Source: Clostridium saccharoperbutylacetonicum N1-4(HMT)
GTDB lineage: Bacteria; Bacillota; Clostridia; Clostridiales; Clostridiaceae
Direction: 5' to 3'
Length of the DNA: 64,000 nucleotides
Assembly: GCF_000340885.1 (NCBI RefSeq)
Contig: NC_020291.1
Location: 3,781,001 to 3,845,000, forward strand
Shown one piece after another: positions 16,690-26,175 of the stretch (positions are counted from its first letter, which is position 1; each line of letters opens with the position of its first letter). The notes under the pieces were generated by a model that had not been told where the DNA came from, made no database searches, and was given only the letters and a program-made list of their open reading frames with translations. The position numbers and the translations under genes are program-made.

Positions 16690-17961
16690 TTACTTAAGCA
16701 ATAGCTTATTAATACTTACTATTTGTATACAAGTGCAGAAAACTTCCATTGCATTTTTAAGTTCTTCAACTGAAGGAAATGATGGAGCAATACGAATATT
16801 TCTATCTCTTGGATCATTACCATATGGATAAGTAGCTCCAGCAGGTGTCATAATTACTCCAGCGTCAGCTGTCATTTTAATTACTTCTTTAGCACAACCA
16901 TCGAGAGTATTAAGACTAATAAAGTATCCTCCATTAGGCTTATTCCACCAAGCAATTTCTTTTCCATCAAGTTCAGCACTAAGTGTATTTAAAACAGTTG
17001 AAAATTTTGGTTTCATAATTTCAGCATGCTTTTTCATATGTGCTTCAATAGCTTCCATATCCTTTAAAAACCTTACATGGCGAAGCTGATTCATCTTATC
17101 AGGTCCTATCATTTGAATTGATAGTTTCTTTTTAATTTCCTTTAAATTTTCCTTGCTAGTAGCCATAGCTGCTACACCTGCACCTGGAAAAGTTATCTTT
17201 GAAGTTGATATATACATAAATACTCTATCTTCATGTCCAGCTTCTTTACAAGCTTCAAATATATTTTTAAGTTTATCTCCCTCTCCAAAAAGATCATGTA
17301 CTACATATGCATTATCCCAAATTATTCTAAAATCTTTAGCCTTAGTTTCCATTTGAGCAAGCCTATCTACAATATGATCTGAATATGTTATTCCATCTGG
17401 ATTGCTGTACTTAGGTACGCACATAATTCCTTTTATAGCTTCATCGCTACCTACAAGCTTTTCAATTGTTTCAATATCTGGTCCATCTAAATTCATATCT
17501 ATAGGAATCATTTCAATACCAAAAAGTTCACATATAGCAAAGTGTCTATCATATCCTGGACTAGGGCACAAAAACTTAACCTTAGGTAGTTTTCCCCATG
17601 GAATCTCACCAGGTAACACTCCAAAATTCATTGCACGTTCTATTGTATCATATATCATATTAAGCGCTGAATTCCCACCTACAAGAACTTCATCTGCATT
17701 TGCCCCAAGAATCTCTCCAAAAAGTTCTCTTGCTTCTAAAAGTCCATCAAGTCCACCATAATTTCTGCATTCTACTCCATCTGAACTCATATAATCTGTA
17801 ATTTCCATCATCTTCATTGATAAATCCAATTGTTCTTTGCAGGGTTTTCCACGTGACATATCGTATTTAAGATTCATATTTTTAAAATCTTCGTACTTCT
17901 TTAAAAGTATCTCTTTTTTTTCTTCTAATTCTTTTGCATTCATTTCTGTAAATTTAACCAT
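16690..17961 (-). CDS. class I aminotransferase of the MocR-like/aspartate type
   Basis: This is a 423-residue fold-type I PLP enzyme. It opens with KYDMSRGKPCKEQLDLS, binds PLP through the Lys in STSKITFPG, and carries the Asn-Pro-Asp-Gly block YSNPDGITY and the substrate Arg in NIRIAPSFP. These match the class Ic aspartate aminotransferases rather than the usual AspC. The start has GGGGGCTATGACTA just upstream. Probable reaction: aspartate/2-oxoglutarate transamination. It lies between a DapC-like gene upstream (16 bp) and ppnP downstream. Confidence 0.85.
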   Translation of the reverse strand: MVKFTEMNAKELEEKKEILLKKYEDFKNMNLKYDMSRGKPCKEQLDLSMKMMEITDYMSSDGVECRNYGGLDGLLEARELFGEILGANADEVLVGGNSALNMIYDTIERAMNFGVLPGEIPWGKLPKVKFLCPSPGYDRHFAICELFGIEMIPIDMNLDGPDIETIEKLVGSDEAIKGIMCVPKYSNPDGITYSDHIVDRLAQMETKAKDFRIIWDNAYVVHDLFGEGDKLKNIFEACKEAGHEDRVFMYISTSKITFPGAGVAAMATSKENLKEIKKKLSIQMIGPDKMNQLRHVRFLKDMEAIEAHMKKHAEIMKPKFSTVLNTLSAELDGKEIAWWNKPNGGYFISLNTLDGCAKEVIKMTADAGVIMTPAGATYPYGNDPRDRNIRIAPSFPSVEELKNAMEVFCTCIQIVSINKLLLK

Positions 17962-17977
17962 TAGTCATAGCCCCCTA

Positions 17978-19120
17978 TTAATTAATAAAATTATTATTTA
18001 AAAAGCTTTCAATTCTATCAAAAGCTTCCTTTAGCACTTCCTCAGAATAACAATAAGATATTCTCATATAGCCTTCCCCAAGGCTTCCAAAAGCAGTTCC
18101 AGGCACACAAGCAACCTTTCCTTCATTTAATAGCTTTTCACAAAATTCTTCTGCTGGCATATTGAATTTTTTAATTGAAGGAAATATATAAAAGGCTCCT
18201 TTAGGTTCTGCCACCTCTAATTGTAGTTCTTTTAACCTCTTCATACAATAATCTTTTCTTCTTTCAAAGGATTTCCTCATCCTTTCAACATCCTCTGATG
18301 AATTTCTTAACCCTTCCAAAGCCCCATATTGAGCAATAGAAGGAGCACAAGATACCCCATATTGATGAACCTTCATTATTTCTTTCATATATTTATTTAC
18401 GCAAGCAACATAACCAATTCTTAGACCCGTCATCGAGAAGATCTTTGAAAATCCACTTACATAGATAACCTTATCTTTTATTTCACTAGCCTGAGCTACT
18501 GAATAGTATTCATCAAAAATAATAGAAGAATACATTTCATCTGTTATTACAACAATATCCTTTTCCTTTATAATATCTATAAGTGCATCTCTTTGTTCTT
18601 TAGTTAAAATTGCACCTGTAGGATTAGATGGAAAAGATAACATTAATACTTTTATATTTTCTTTATCTAACTTTTCCTTAATTACATTAATATCTATTGT
18701 AAAATCCTCTTTTAAAGGATACGTGACAACCTCTGCCCCTATCATTATTGAGATATTTTCATAAGCTGGATAAGCAGGCCCTGGCAATAAAATCTTTTCT
18801 CCAGAATTCATGAGTGCAAATAATACTGAATATAAACCTTCACTTCCACCAACGGTTATACATATTTCGTCTTTATCATATTTAATCCCAAAGTTCCCTA
18901 AATGTCTACTTATTTCTGTTCTGAGTTCTTCTATCCCAGCATTTGAAGTATAAGTTGTCTTATTCTCCATTATTGCTTTTGTAATTGCTTCACATATATT
19001 TGCAGGTACAGAAAAATCCGGCTGACCTATAGTTAATGAAATTGCACCCTCTACTTTATTGACTTTTTCTGCAAATCTTCGTATACCTGAGATCTGTATT
19101 TTTTCAACTTGTTTATTCAT
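17978..19120 (-). CDS. PatA/DapC-like aminotransferase
   Basis: The ATG at 19120 follows AGGGGGC; a frame extension upstream has no such site. The 380-residue fold-type I enzyme has the PLP Lys in SGFSKIFSMTGLRIGY and NPTGAILT. It is divergent from dapH, the tetrahydrodipicolinate acetyltransferase, 211 bp away. The next step of that pathway needs an N-acetyl-LL-diaminopimelate aminotransferase of exactly this family (PatA). DAP/lysine biosynthesis is therefore a reasonable inference, though broader aromatic or aspartate transaminase activity cannot be excluded. Confidence 0.82.
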   Translation of the reverse strand: MNKQVEKIQISGIRRFAEKVNKVEGAISLTIGQPDFSVPANICEAITKAIMENKTTYTSNAGIEELRTEISRHLGNFGIKYDKDEICITVGGSEGLYSVLFALMNSGEKILLPGPAYPAYENISIMIGAEVVTYPLKEDFTIDINVIKEKLDKENIKVLMLSFPSNPTGAILTKEQRDALIDIIKEKDIVVITDEMYSSIIFDEYYSVAQASEIKDKVIYVSGFSKIFSMTGLRIGYVACVNKYMKEIMKVHQYGVSCAPSIAQYGALEGLRNSSEDVERMRKSFERRKDYCMKRLKELQLEVAEPKGAFYIFPSIKKFNMPAEEFCEKLLNEGKVACVPGTAFGSLGEGYMRISYCYSEEVLKEAFDRIESFLNNNFIN

Positions 19121-19256
19121 AATAATTGTGCCCCCTGTTATTTGCAATATAAATTCATTTTACAACATTACTTCCCCTGATTCAAACAATTTGTATTTTT
19201 ATACTTATTTCTCTTTTAATTATGCTAAAACTTTATTATAATAAAGCTAGGTTATG

Positions 19257-19281
19257 CAAGTATAACAGGTTACTATACTTG
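19257..19281 (+). promoter_or_regulatory. hairpin in the dapH leader
   Basis: CAAGTATA and TATACTTG form an 8-bp stem followed by T-rich sequence, about 50 bp before the dapH start and just after a TATAAT. It may be an attenuator or simply a leader hairpin; no lysine riboswitch core is seen. Confidence 0.35.
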
Positions 19282-19331
19282 TTATTTTATTTCATATGCC
19301 ATTTTTGAAAAATACTAGAAAGGGTGATTTA

Positions 19332-20042
19332 ATGTCATACAATTTAACAGATCCTTATGAAATTGCTAGATTTATTAAGGAATCAAAAAAATCAACTCCA
19401 GTAAAAGTTTATATTAATGGAGATTTAAGCAATGCAGAAATGAATGATGTAGAATGGTATGGTTCTAACGGATTTTATATACTAATGGGAGAATCTGATT
19501 CTATAACTAAAATAGTGTTAGATAATAAACATCTTATAAAGCATTTTAGAATAGAAAATGATAGAAGAAATTCAGCTATACCAATGCTTGATTTACTAGA
19601 AGTAGATGCTAGAATTGAGCCAGGTGCTATTATAAGAGATAAAGTTACTATTGGTAAAAATGCTGTAATTATGATGGGTGCTGTAATTAATATTGGAGCT
19701 GAAATCGGCGATGGAACAATGGTTGATATGAATGCAGTAGTTGGAGCTCGTGGACAATTAGGTAAAAATGTTCACTTAGGAGCTGGTGCAGTTGTTGCTG
19801 GTGTATTAGAACCACCTAGTAAGGAACCTTGCCAAATTGGAGACAATGCTTTAATTGGTGCTAATTCTGTAATTCTTGAAGGAGTTAAGATAGGTGCTGG
19901 TAGCGTTGTTGCTGCTGGTTCAGTAGTTACTGAAGATGTACCTGCTGGCGTTGTTGTTGCTGGATCACCTGCAAAAATCGTAAAGACTGTAGATGATAAA
20001 ACAAAGGACAAAACACAAATTCTTGAAGATTTAAGAAAATAG
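19332..20042 (+). CDS. dapH: tetrahydrodipicolinate N-acetyltransferase
   Basis: Start ATG at 19332 follows GAAAGGGTGA; the 236-residue length equals the DapH family. An N-terminal domain (about 1-85, starting [14 protein letters not shown]) precedes a left-handed beta-helix with many hexapeptide repeats ([20 protein letters not shown] and onward) and AGSPAKIVK at the end. It transfers acetyl from acetyl-CoA to tetrahydrodipicolinate in the acetylase branch of DAP/lysine synthesis. A DapC-like aminotransferase is divergent upstream. A bidirectional terminator follows. Confidence 0.93.
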   Translation: MSYNLTDPYEIARFIKESKKSTPVKVYINGDLSNAEMNDVEWYGSNGFYILMGESDSITKIVLDNKHLIKHFRIENDRRNSAIPMLDLLEVDARIEPGAIIRDKVTIGKNAVIMMGAVINIGAEIGDGTMVDMNAVVGARGQLGKNVHLGAGAVVAGVLEPPSKEPCQIGDNALIGANSVILEGVKIGAGSVVAAGSVVTEDVPAGVVVAGSPAKIVKTVDDKTKDKTQILEDLRK

Positions 20043-20065
20043 GAATTTACATATGTTTATATAAT

Positions 20066-20093
20066 AAAAAAAGTGGCCTATGCCACTTTTTTT
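20066..20093. terminator. bidirectional terminator dapH/ssb-like
   Basis: GTGGC/GCCAC stem extended by A/T runs around a 4-base loop, between two convergent genes. Confidence 0.85.
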
Positions 20094-20094
20094 G

Positions 20095-20748
20095 CTATAC
20101 TGCGCCTTGTTGTTCTCCAGTAACTTCTTCCTTATGAGCTCTTTCCATTTTAGAAATCGAAACTTCATAAGCAACTTTTTTTACTACTTCATTATCTGAT
20201 ACCTTTTTTTGGTATTCTCTACTTTGAAGTCTTCCCCATACTTTAATATTATCTCCAACACTTAATGTTTGACAAAATCTTGAATTTCTACCCCAAGCAA
20301 TAGTTGGAATATAATCTGACTTGTTATATGCTCTATTTACTGCAAGTAAAACATCAGCAATTTCACGTCCAAAAGGTGTTGTTCTGTAGATTGGTTCTTT
20401 GCAAATATACCCATCTAGGAATATTTCATTAGGATTTTTACTTCTTTCAAGACATGGTTCGATATTTCTTGCAAAAACAGTAAGTATAAGCTTATTAGAT
20501 CCATCTATAAATTTATTATAAGATCTTAACTGTCCTTCCAAAATTATGTCTACACCTACTTCTAGCTTAATGTCATTAAGCAATCTTTCTGAAACAGTAA
20601 TATTTAAAGTATCTACTGAATCACTTAATCTCATTACATCTAAATCAAAAGTGTAAAACCCTTCCCCATACATTTCATGACTAAACTCTAATTCAGATGT
20701 CACTTTACCTTCAAGGTAAATCTTGTTATTTAGCATTAAATTATCCAT
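20095..20748 (-). CDS. two-OB-fold single-strand DNA-binding-like protein
   Basis: The ATG at 20748 follows AGAGAGGG. The 217-residue protein has two tandem OB-fold halves (about 5-100 and 103-205), each in the SSB style; the second has IYRTTPFGREIADVLLAVNRAY and CQTLSVGDNIKVWGRLQSR. There is no acidic SSB tail with a DDDIPF end. Such doubled SSB-like proteins are found in clostridia besides the main Ssb, with uncertain roles in replication or repair. It converges with dapH. Confidence 0.78.
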   Translation of the reverse strand: MDNLMLNNKIYLEGKVTSELEFSHEMYGEGFYTFDLDVMRLSDSVDTLNITVSERLLNDIKLEVGVDIILEGQLRSYNKFIDGSNKLILTVFARNIEPCLERSKNPNEIFLDGYICKEPIYRTTPFGREIADVLLAVNRAYNKSDYIPTIAWGRNSRFCQTLSVGDNIKVWGRLQSREYQKKVSDNEVVKKVAYEVSISKMERAHKEEVTGEQQGAV

Positions 20749-20855
20749 TGTAATCCCTCTCTCCATCGGAAATTAATTTATTTTGTGTCTAATATATGCT
20801 CCCACTTGCATATATTACCATTATAATACAAAAACTAGTTATCTTTCAATATTTA

Positions 20856-21617
20856 TTAAATTTTTTTATGCTGAATTCCATCACCATCCACAATATAGTT
20901 TTCATGGTATATCATTTCTCCAACCGCTTTAAATTCATATCCCTTGCTTTTTAACTCCTTAATAATCCTATCTAAATTTCCTGGAGTATACTTGGCATTA
21001 TTATGAAATAAAACAATTGATCCAGGTTTTACCTTTTTCATAACCCTATTGTATTCAGTTTCAGCCGAAACTTCTCTCCAATCAACTGAATCTGCATCCC
21101 ATTGAATTGCTTTGTATCCTAATTCTCTAATTTTAGAAAAGGCTGCTTTATTATAATCTCCACTTGGAAATCTAAATAACTTTGGCCTTTCACCTGTGTA
21201 TTTTTCAATTATGTCATTTGTTTTTTCAATCTCTTCCTTCATCCTATCTGGTCCTATTTTTGAAAATAGAGGATGTTTATAACTATGATTACCTATCTCA
21301 TGCCCCCCTTCTTTTATCGCCATTAGCTTATCAACATTTTCTTGACTATAATTAACCCACCCTCCCATTATGAAGAATGTTCCTTTTATATTATATTTTT
21401 TCAATATGTCTAATATTACTTGCAAGTTATCTTTTTCCGCCCAATTAATATCAAAGGTTAAACTTACTACCTTTTCATTTGTATCGACACAGTATATTGG
21501 TTCTTCCTCATTTATATTTGATACTGCGTGAATAGTTTTGCTAGTCCCTATAGACATAAGCATTAATAGAACAATCAAAATAACACTTAGTCCTATTCTT
21601 TTTTTCTTCCATACCAC
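20856..21617 (-). CDS. polysaccharide deacetylase, PdaB-like
   Basis: It starts at GTG with GGGAG 7 bases upstream. One N-terminal membrane segment (about 8-28) anchors it, followed by a NodB domain: VVSLTFDINWAEKD (motif 1 with the PdaB-type FDINW instead of DDG), EIGNHSYKHP (motif 2), RFPSGDYN (motif 3) and QWDADSVDW (motif 4). PdaB-type enzymes act in spore cortex maturation by removing acetyl groups from peptidoglycan. At 253 residues it is family size. It is monocistronic. Confidence 0.87.
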   Translation of the reverse strand: MVWKKKRIGLSVILIVLLMLMSIGTSKTIHAVSNINEEEPIYCVDTNEKVVSLTFDINWAEKDNLQVILDILKKYNIKGTFFIMGGWVNYSQENVDKLMAIKEGGHEIGNHSYKHPLFSKIGPDRMKEEIEKTNDIIEKYTGERPKLFRFPSGDYNKAAFSKIRELGYKAIQWDADSVDWREVSAETEYNRVMKKVKPGSIVLFHNNAKYTPGNLDRIIKELKSKGYEFKAVGEMIYHENYIVDGDGIQHKKI

Positions 21618-21857
21618 TTTTTTTCTCCCTTTTCGTGCTTTACATTTTAACTATATTCATTACATATTTTTTTATTCCTTAAAAGTATTTTGAATTTAAT
21701 GCATAAGAAAATACCTTTTAAAGTATACCTTCCCTATATAATTATTTTTATTAAATATTAATTAGCGATAATATATTAGAAACCGTATACTTCACTTGTT
21801 ATTTTTTTCAATGTGACTTATAATAAAAAGAGATTTTCATTAATTATGGAGGTATTT

Positions 21858-22382
21858 ATGTACGAAAGTTCATCAGAATTAGCAGAAAATAAATTATTAA
21901 TGTTATATGTATTAAAATCAATTAAAGAGCCCATTTCAAATACTCAGCTTACTGAAATAATTCTTGAAAATAACTTTATTAATTATTTTACATTCCAGCA
22001 ATATTTGTCTGAGCTTGAAGAATCTAGATTTGTAGAATATAATGATGTTAATGATAAAAAACTTATTATATTAACCGAAAAAGGAGATAATGTTCTATCC
22101 TTATTTAAAGATAGATTATCCCCTTCAAAAATATCCATCATTGATGCGTATATTAAAGATAAAATCGAAGCTATAAAGAAAGAATTAACAATACATGCTG
22201 ATTATACTTTAGGAAGCAATGATAGCTTTATAGTTGATCTTAAAGCCATTGAAGATCAAGCATTATTAATGGAATTAAAGTTATCTGTTCCATCTAAAAA
22301 TCAGGCTACTTTAATTTGCAATAAGTGGAAGGAAAATCCTTCTGACATTTATACAAATATCATTAATTTATTGATTAATTAG
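21858..22382 (+). CDS. DUF4364 family putative regulator
   Basis: The ATG at 21858 follows TATGGAGGTATTT, so the upstream extension is ignored. The 174-residue protein starts SSELAENKLLMLYVLKSI and has a winged-helix-like N-terminal half (ISNTQLTEIILENNFINYF, then FVEYNDVNDKKLIILTEKG). This is the DUF4364 family, small clostridial proteins predicted to bind DNA. It stands alone, divergent from pdaB. Its target is unknown. Confidence 0.85.
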   Translation: MYESSSELAENKLLMLYVLKSIKEPISNTQLTEIILENNFINYFTFQQYLSELEESRFVEYNDVNDKKLIILTEKGDNVLSLFKDRLSPSKISIIDAYIKDKIEAIKKELTIHADYTLGSNDSFIVDLKAIEDQALLMELKLSVPSKNQATLICNKWKENPSDIYTNIINLLIN

Positions 22383-22398
22383 TTAAAATATACACCTT

Positions 22399-22476
22399 TA
22401 AAAAAAGCAGCTATGCTGCAATTAAGATCATTTTAAAAGAGCAGCTATGCACATCTAAAAAGAGCAGCTATGCTGC
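22399..22476. repeat. triplicated GCAGCTATGC hairpin cluster
   Basis: AGCAGCTATGC occurs three times (about 22406, 22440, 22464). The first and third are full GCAGC-TAT-GCTGC hairpins and the middle one is degenerate. It lies between convergent genes and probably acts as a terminator on the minus strand. Related copies occur at 24056 and 42175. Confidence 0.6.
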
Positions 22477-22519
22477 AATCCACAACTTATATTAACAATT
22501 TTTGACTTGTTATTTATTT

Positions 22520-23401
22520 TCATGTGCACAAAGTCATACTATTAGGTTCGTCCCCTATACGTATGACTTTTACATTATTCTCTGTAAGATTTATTACTTT
22601 TAATATTCCATTCAAATAATCTCCAACAAAAATTCTATCTTCAACCTTTACAATGCCTCTTGGCATTCCACCAATTCTAATTTTATTTTTTTCTTTAAAT
22701 TCCTTTAAGTCTATTACACTGATAGTTCCATCACATAAATTTGAAATATATAGGAAGCTTTCTTCCTCAAATAAGTCCACTGGAGAATTTCCAACTTCAA
22801 TTTTATTAATTAATTCAAGAGTGCTTAAATCGATAATTCCAACTGTGCCATTTTTATCATAGCCAAGACAACTTAGACATATATATAAATATTTTTTATT
22901 TTTAGATATAATTGTTTTCATAGGTATATTTTCTACTTTTATTCTTTTTATCTCTCTATTATTTAAATAATCTATTACAGATATGCTATCGTCTCCCATA
23001 TTACTGATAAATATTAATTTATTATCTTCAAATAATGTAGCATTATGAGGAAACCTACCTGTTGGGATTTCAAAATTTATTCTTTCACCGATAAAATCAT
23101 AAATAATAACCGAATTTGACTCGCCGCATAAAACATACGCTATATCATTTATTGCAACAATGTCATTTGGGTGTGCGCCTACATATAAATTAGTCTCTTC
23201 TTTAAAGTTATTATAATTTATTATAGAAATACTATTATTATAATTATTAGCAACTAAAATTTTATCTTTGTATAATGATAATCCATGAGGACCAAATGGA
23301 CCTTCACCATCAGATAAAATTATACTTTCACTATTTAAATCTTCAGTATTTATCTTATTTAAACTATCTGAAGCAGTATTGCATAATATAATATAACTCA
23401 A
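22520..23401 (-). CDS. YncE-like beta-propeller protein
   Basis: I choose the TTG at 23401 because TAGGGAGGAAAA sits 8 bases before it; the longer ATG form (23434) lacks a site. About seven blades of 40 residues are visible, each with a VAN/ISN.x.DxSISVID core, for example FISNMGDDSISVIDY and YISNLCDGTISVIDL. This is the YVTN/YncE repeat fold, generally protein- or ligand-binding. No signal peptide is present, so it is probably cytoplasmic or surface-attached by other means. The upstream region has ATATTCTGAAAATAC, a weak CodY-box-like match. Confidence 0.8.
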   Translation of the reverse strand: MSYIILCNTASDSLNKINTEDLNSESIILSDGEGPFGPHGLSLYKDKILVANNYNNSISIINYNNFKEETNLYVGAHPNDIVAINDIAYVLCGESNSVIIYDFIGERINFEIPTGRFPHNATLFEDNKLIFISNMGDDSISVIDYLNNREIKRIKVENIPMKTIISKNKKYLYICLSCLGYDKNGTVGIIDLSTLELINKIEVGNSPVDLFEEESFLYISNLCDGTISVIDLKEFKEKNKIRIGGMPRGIVKVEDRIFVGDYLNGILKVINLTENNVKVIRIGDEPNSMTLCT

Positions 23402-23695
23402 TCCATTTTCCTCCCTAAAGATAATCATTTTCATATATATAATATATTCTGAAAATACATTATTGGCACTATTTATTAATTCATAACCTTTATTTATTGA
23501 CAGATTTCTAGTATAATAAAGTGAACTCGACTCATATAATGCTATTAGTGCTTATATATTGCAATTATCAATGTTCAATACTCAATGTTAATTATCTTTA
23601 GAAATCTTTATGTCTTGAATAATTCTTTTTGCAACATATATATTTAATATATGGACGAGTTATAATTTATATTATTTTTAAGGAGTGTTGTTATA

Positions 23696-23950
23696 ATGTT
23701 TTCATATAAAACATCAGGTGTTTGCTCAAGTGCAATCAATGTGGAAATCAATAATAATATTGTAGAAAGTGTGGAATTTGTTGGCGGATGTCCAGGAAAC
23801 CTTTTTGGAATTGGACAACTAGTTAAGGGATTACCAGTAGACGATGTTATTGAAAGATTAAAAGGAATAGATTGTAGAAGCAAAGGTACTTCATGTCCTG
23901 ATCAACTGTCTAAAGCCTTATTAGCTTGGAAAGAAGAAAATAATCTATAA
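23696..23950 (+). CDS. TSCPD-domain protein, TIGR03905 type
   Basis: This 84-residue protein carries the family signature SKGTSCPDQLSKAL near its C-terminus, plus FVGGCPGNLFGIGQLVKG. Four cysteines (SGVCSS, GGCPG, IDCRS, TSCPD) are typical and may bind metal. The function of the family is unknown; a related domain occurs in ribonucleotide reductases. AAGGAGTG precedes the ATG. A perfect hairpin and a terminator follow. Confidence 0.9.
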   Translation: MFSYKTSGVCSSAINVEINNNIVESVEFVGGCPGNLFGIGQLVKGLPVDDVIERLKGIDCRSKGTSCPDQLSKALLAWKEENNL

Positions 23951-23987
23951 GAGCAAAAGCATCTGTGACACGTTAAATTAATGATGG

Positions 23988-24022
23988 AAGATTAAGATAT
24001 TCCTTCGGAATATCTTAATCTT
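23988..24022. repeat. perfect 16-bp hairpin
   Basis: AAGATTAAGATATTCC and its complement flank a 3-base TTC loop. No T run follows directly, so it may stabilise mRNA rather than terminate. Confidence 0.6.
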
Positions 24023-24055
24023 AATAAGTTTCAAGTTGCAGATAAGTTCCGTATT

Positions 24056-24075
24056 GTGGCATAGCCACTCTTTTT
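24056..24075 (+). terminator. terminator after the TSCPD gene
   Basis: GTGGC-ATA-GCCAC followed by CTC and five T. It belongs to the same hairpin family as 42175-42191. Confidence 0.65.
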
Positions 24076-24091
24076 ATATGTGTATATTTTT

Positions 24092-26059
24092 TTATTGAAC
24101 GAAATGTTCTCTTTCACCTGATAATAATGATAAAGTGCTTGTTATTTCTTCTATTACATCCTTATAGCTCAAGTAGATTTTAATGCTTATATTATTATAA
24201 TCCTCGCTGATTTCATTTATTTTACCATATAAATATTTTCCTTTATCCATTAGGTTTTTCAAAATATAATTATTTTCTCTAGGAATATATCCAATAATAT
24301 AACCTTCTTTTGTTATTACCCGAATTGCATAAGAATCATAAGGATTATCATATTCTCGTTTTAAATAAACTAAATCCTCTTCAAATAATTTACTACTTAC
24401 CTCACTCATATCTATATATCTTGTGCCTGATACATTTACAGTAATCAAATAAATATCTTTCACATGAATATCAATATGCATATCCTCAGTAACCTCAATA
24501 TACTTCTTTTCCTTATCATTTGTTTTTATTCTTAAGGAATTTAATAACCTTCTAACCTCAACTACCATTTCACTGCTGATAGCATCATTTATAAGTTCAT
24601 TGTCAATCTCATCAAATTGATCCTTGAATCTTTGAAGATTAGTTGCCGCCTGAAGCCTTGTTTCAATTAAAGCTGCTCTCAAGGCTTGAAGATTTAATTC
24701 CTTATATTTATCTTTGTAATCCTCATATTCAAGATATTTAATTAATATAAAGAAACAAATTTGTGCAATATCATCATAAACTAAATTATCCATTTTCAAT
24801 TCATCTTGCCCTTTTAATATTTGATCAAGAGGCAACTTTTGCAATCCCAAATCAAGGATAACCTTTTTTATAGATTTATTACCTACTGCAAACGCATATT
24901 TATATAATAATGCATTTGTATAATCTCTCTTAAAAATTGCTTCAAATTCTTTTTTCTTTAATTTATATTGTGTCTTTTCTGCACAGCTTATCAAAACACT
25001 GCTTTCTACTTCAACATTAGACACTTCTTTAGCTATTATTTCATGCCATATTTCTTTCTTACAAATTTCCTTGCAAGTTTCAATTAATTCTTTATAAGCA
25101 TCAGTAAATCTATTTGAAAGAAAATTCCTTTTGTTTTTATAATCCTCTATAATAACAGCTTCTATTGAATAAAGTATTGATATTACTGCATATAAAGAAT
25201 ATATTCCGCTACTATTTTTATCTATGATTTCTAATAACTTACGACAAACTATTATTCCATCGTTAATTTCTTCAATGCCATAGTCTGAAAATAGTAAACT
25301 AAACGATTTTGACAAAAGTTCAATTTCTCTTTTTGTGAATTCTGTATTTTCAAGATAGTCTAATAAATCTAAAGAAAGCATAGTATACGATAATAATTCT
25401 GTACCCCCTACATTATTATCTGCACCTTCTTCTATCATCCATTTCTTTATTTCATTAGTTATTGGCTTAAGATTCATTACACAAAATACTTTACCATATC
25501 CGTTTGATTTCTTTGCTAATTCAAATATAATATTGTTGCATTTTCCAATATGCTCATATGCCATTATTGTATAAAACAAATATTCATTGTGAATAGAGAA
25601 TATTTCCAATATCTCATCTATATCTTCAATATTGCAAAATGGAGCTAATGACAATCCTAATTTTACTTCTTCACTATAAGCACTTTCTTTGATTAATTTA
25701 ATTATACTATTTCTAAAATTTTCCAATGCATTATTATCATTGCTTATAAATTCCTTAAACAATTTAATAAAATTATCATAATATCTTATTATTGGATTTG
25801 ATGTTATAAAGCTATTTACATTTTTTAATTCATTTGAAGAATAGATTTCTTTAATAAATATTTTCATCAGTTCATTTGCAAGTCTATTTTTTTCATAATT
25901 TTCAAGCTGGTGAGTTTTCTTAGTTATAACTTTATACTCTCTCTTTCCAGCTGTCTCAAAATCTTGATACCCATAAATCTCATTTGCATTACTATAATGA
26001 TATTCTTTTAAATCATAATAAATAGATTTTATTATATTTTTCTTGTCTTTCTTAACCAT
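24092..26059 (-). CDS. HIRAN-domain protein with large helical N-terminus
   Basis: The ATG at 26059 follows AAGGAT; the longer frame begins with a TTG without a site. The first about 530 residues are helical and not recognised, with an alpha-solenoid feel. The C-terminal about 100 residues carry a HIRAN domain: DNPYDSYAIRVITKEGYIIGYIPR. HIRAN domains bind DNA 3' ends in HLTF/Rad5-type enzymes and occur alone in bacteria. No nuclease or helicase motif is visible. It is a single gene downstream of folC. Role unknown; DNA damage or defence is possible. Confidence 0.72.
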   Translation of the reverse strand: MVKKDKKNIIKSIYYDLKEYHYSNANEIYGYQDFETAGKREYKVITKKTHQLENYEKNRLANELMKIFIKEIYSSNELKNVNSFITSNPIIRYYDNFIKLFKEFISNDNNALENFRNSIIKLIKESAYSEEVKLGLSLAPFCNIEDIDEILEIFSIHNEYLFYTIMAYEHIGKCNNIIFELAKKSNGYGKVFCVMNLKPITNEIKKWMIEEGADNNVGGTELLSYTMLSLDLLDYLENTEFTKREIELLSKSFSLLFSDYGIEEINDGIIVCRKLLEIIDKNSSGIYSLYAVISILYSIEAVIIEDYKNKRNFLSNRFTDAYKELIETCKEICKKEIWHEIIAKEVSNVEVESSVLISCAEKTQYKLKKKEFEAIFKRDYTNALLYKYAFAVGNKSIKKVILDLGLQKLPLDQILKGQDELKMDNLVYDDIAQICFFILIKYLEYEDYKDKYKELNLQALRAALIETRLQAATNLQRFKDQFDEIDNELINDAISSEMVVEVRRLLNSLRIKTNDKEKKYIEVTEDMHIDIHVKDIYLITVNVSGTRYIDMSEVSSKLFEEDLVYLKREYDNPYDSYAIRVITKEGYIIGYIPRENNYILKNLMDKGKYLYGKINEISEDYNNISIKIYLSYKDVIEEITSTLSLLSGEREHFVQ

Positions 26060-26175
26060 AAACCCATCCTTGCCCCTTTTCTTCAAGATCAATACTTATT
26101 TTTAAATATTTCAATTATCAATTGTAAATTCTCAACATTCACTTATCAATTACTGCATGCAATATTAATTAGAAT

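Noticed and set aside
19140..19331. Lysine riboswitch before dapH
   Set aside because: The intergenic space holds one short hairpin and none of the conserved lysine riboswitch core.
22399..22476. CRISPR-like triple repeat
   Set aside because: Units are short hairpins with irregular spacing and no unique spacers of constant length; no cas gene.
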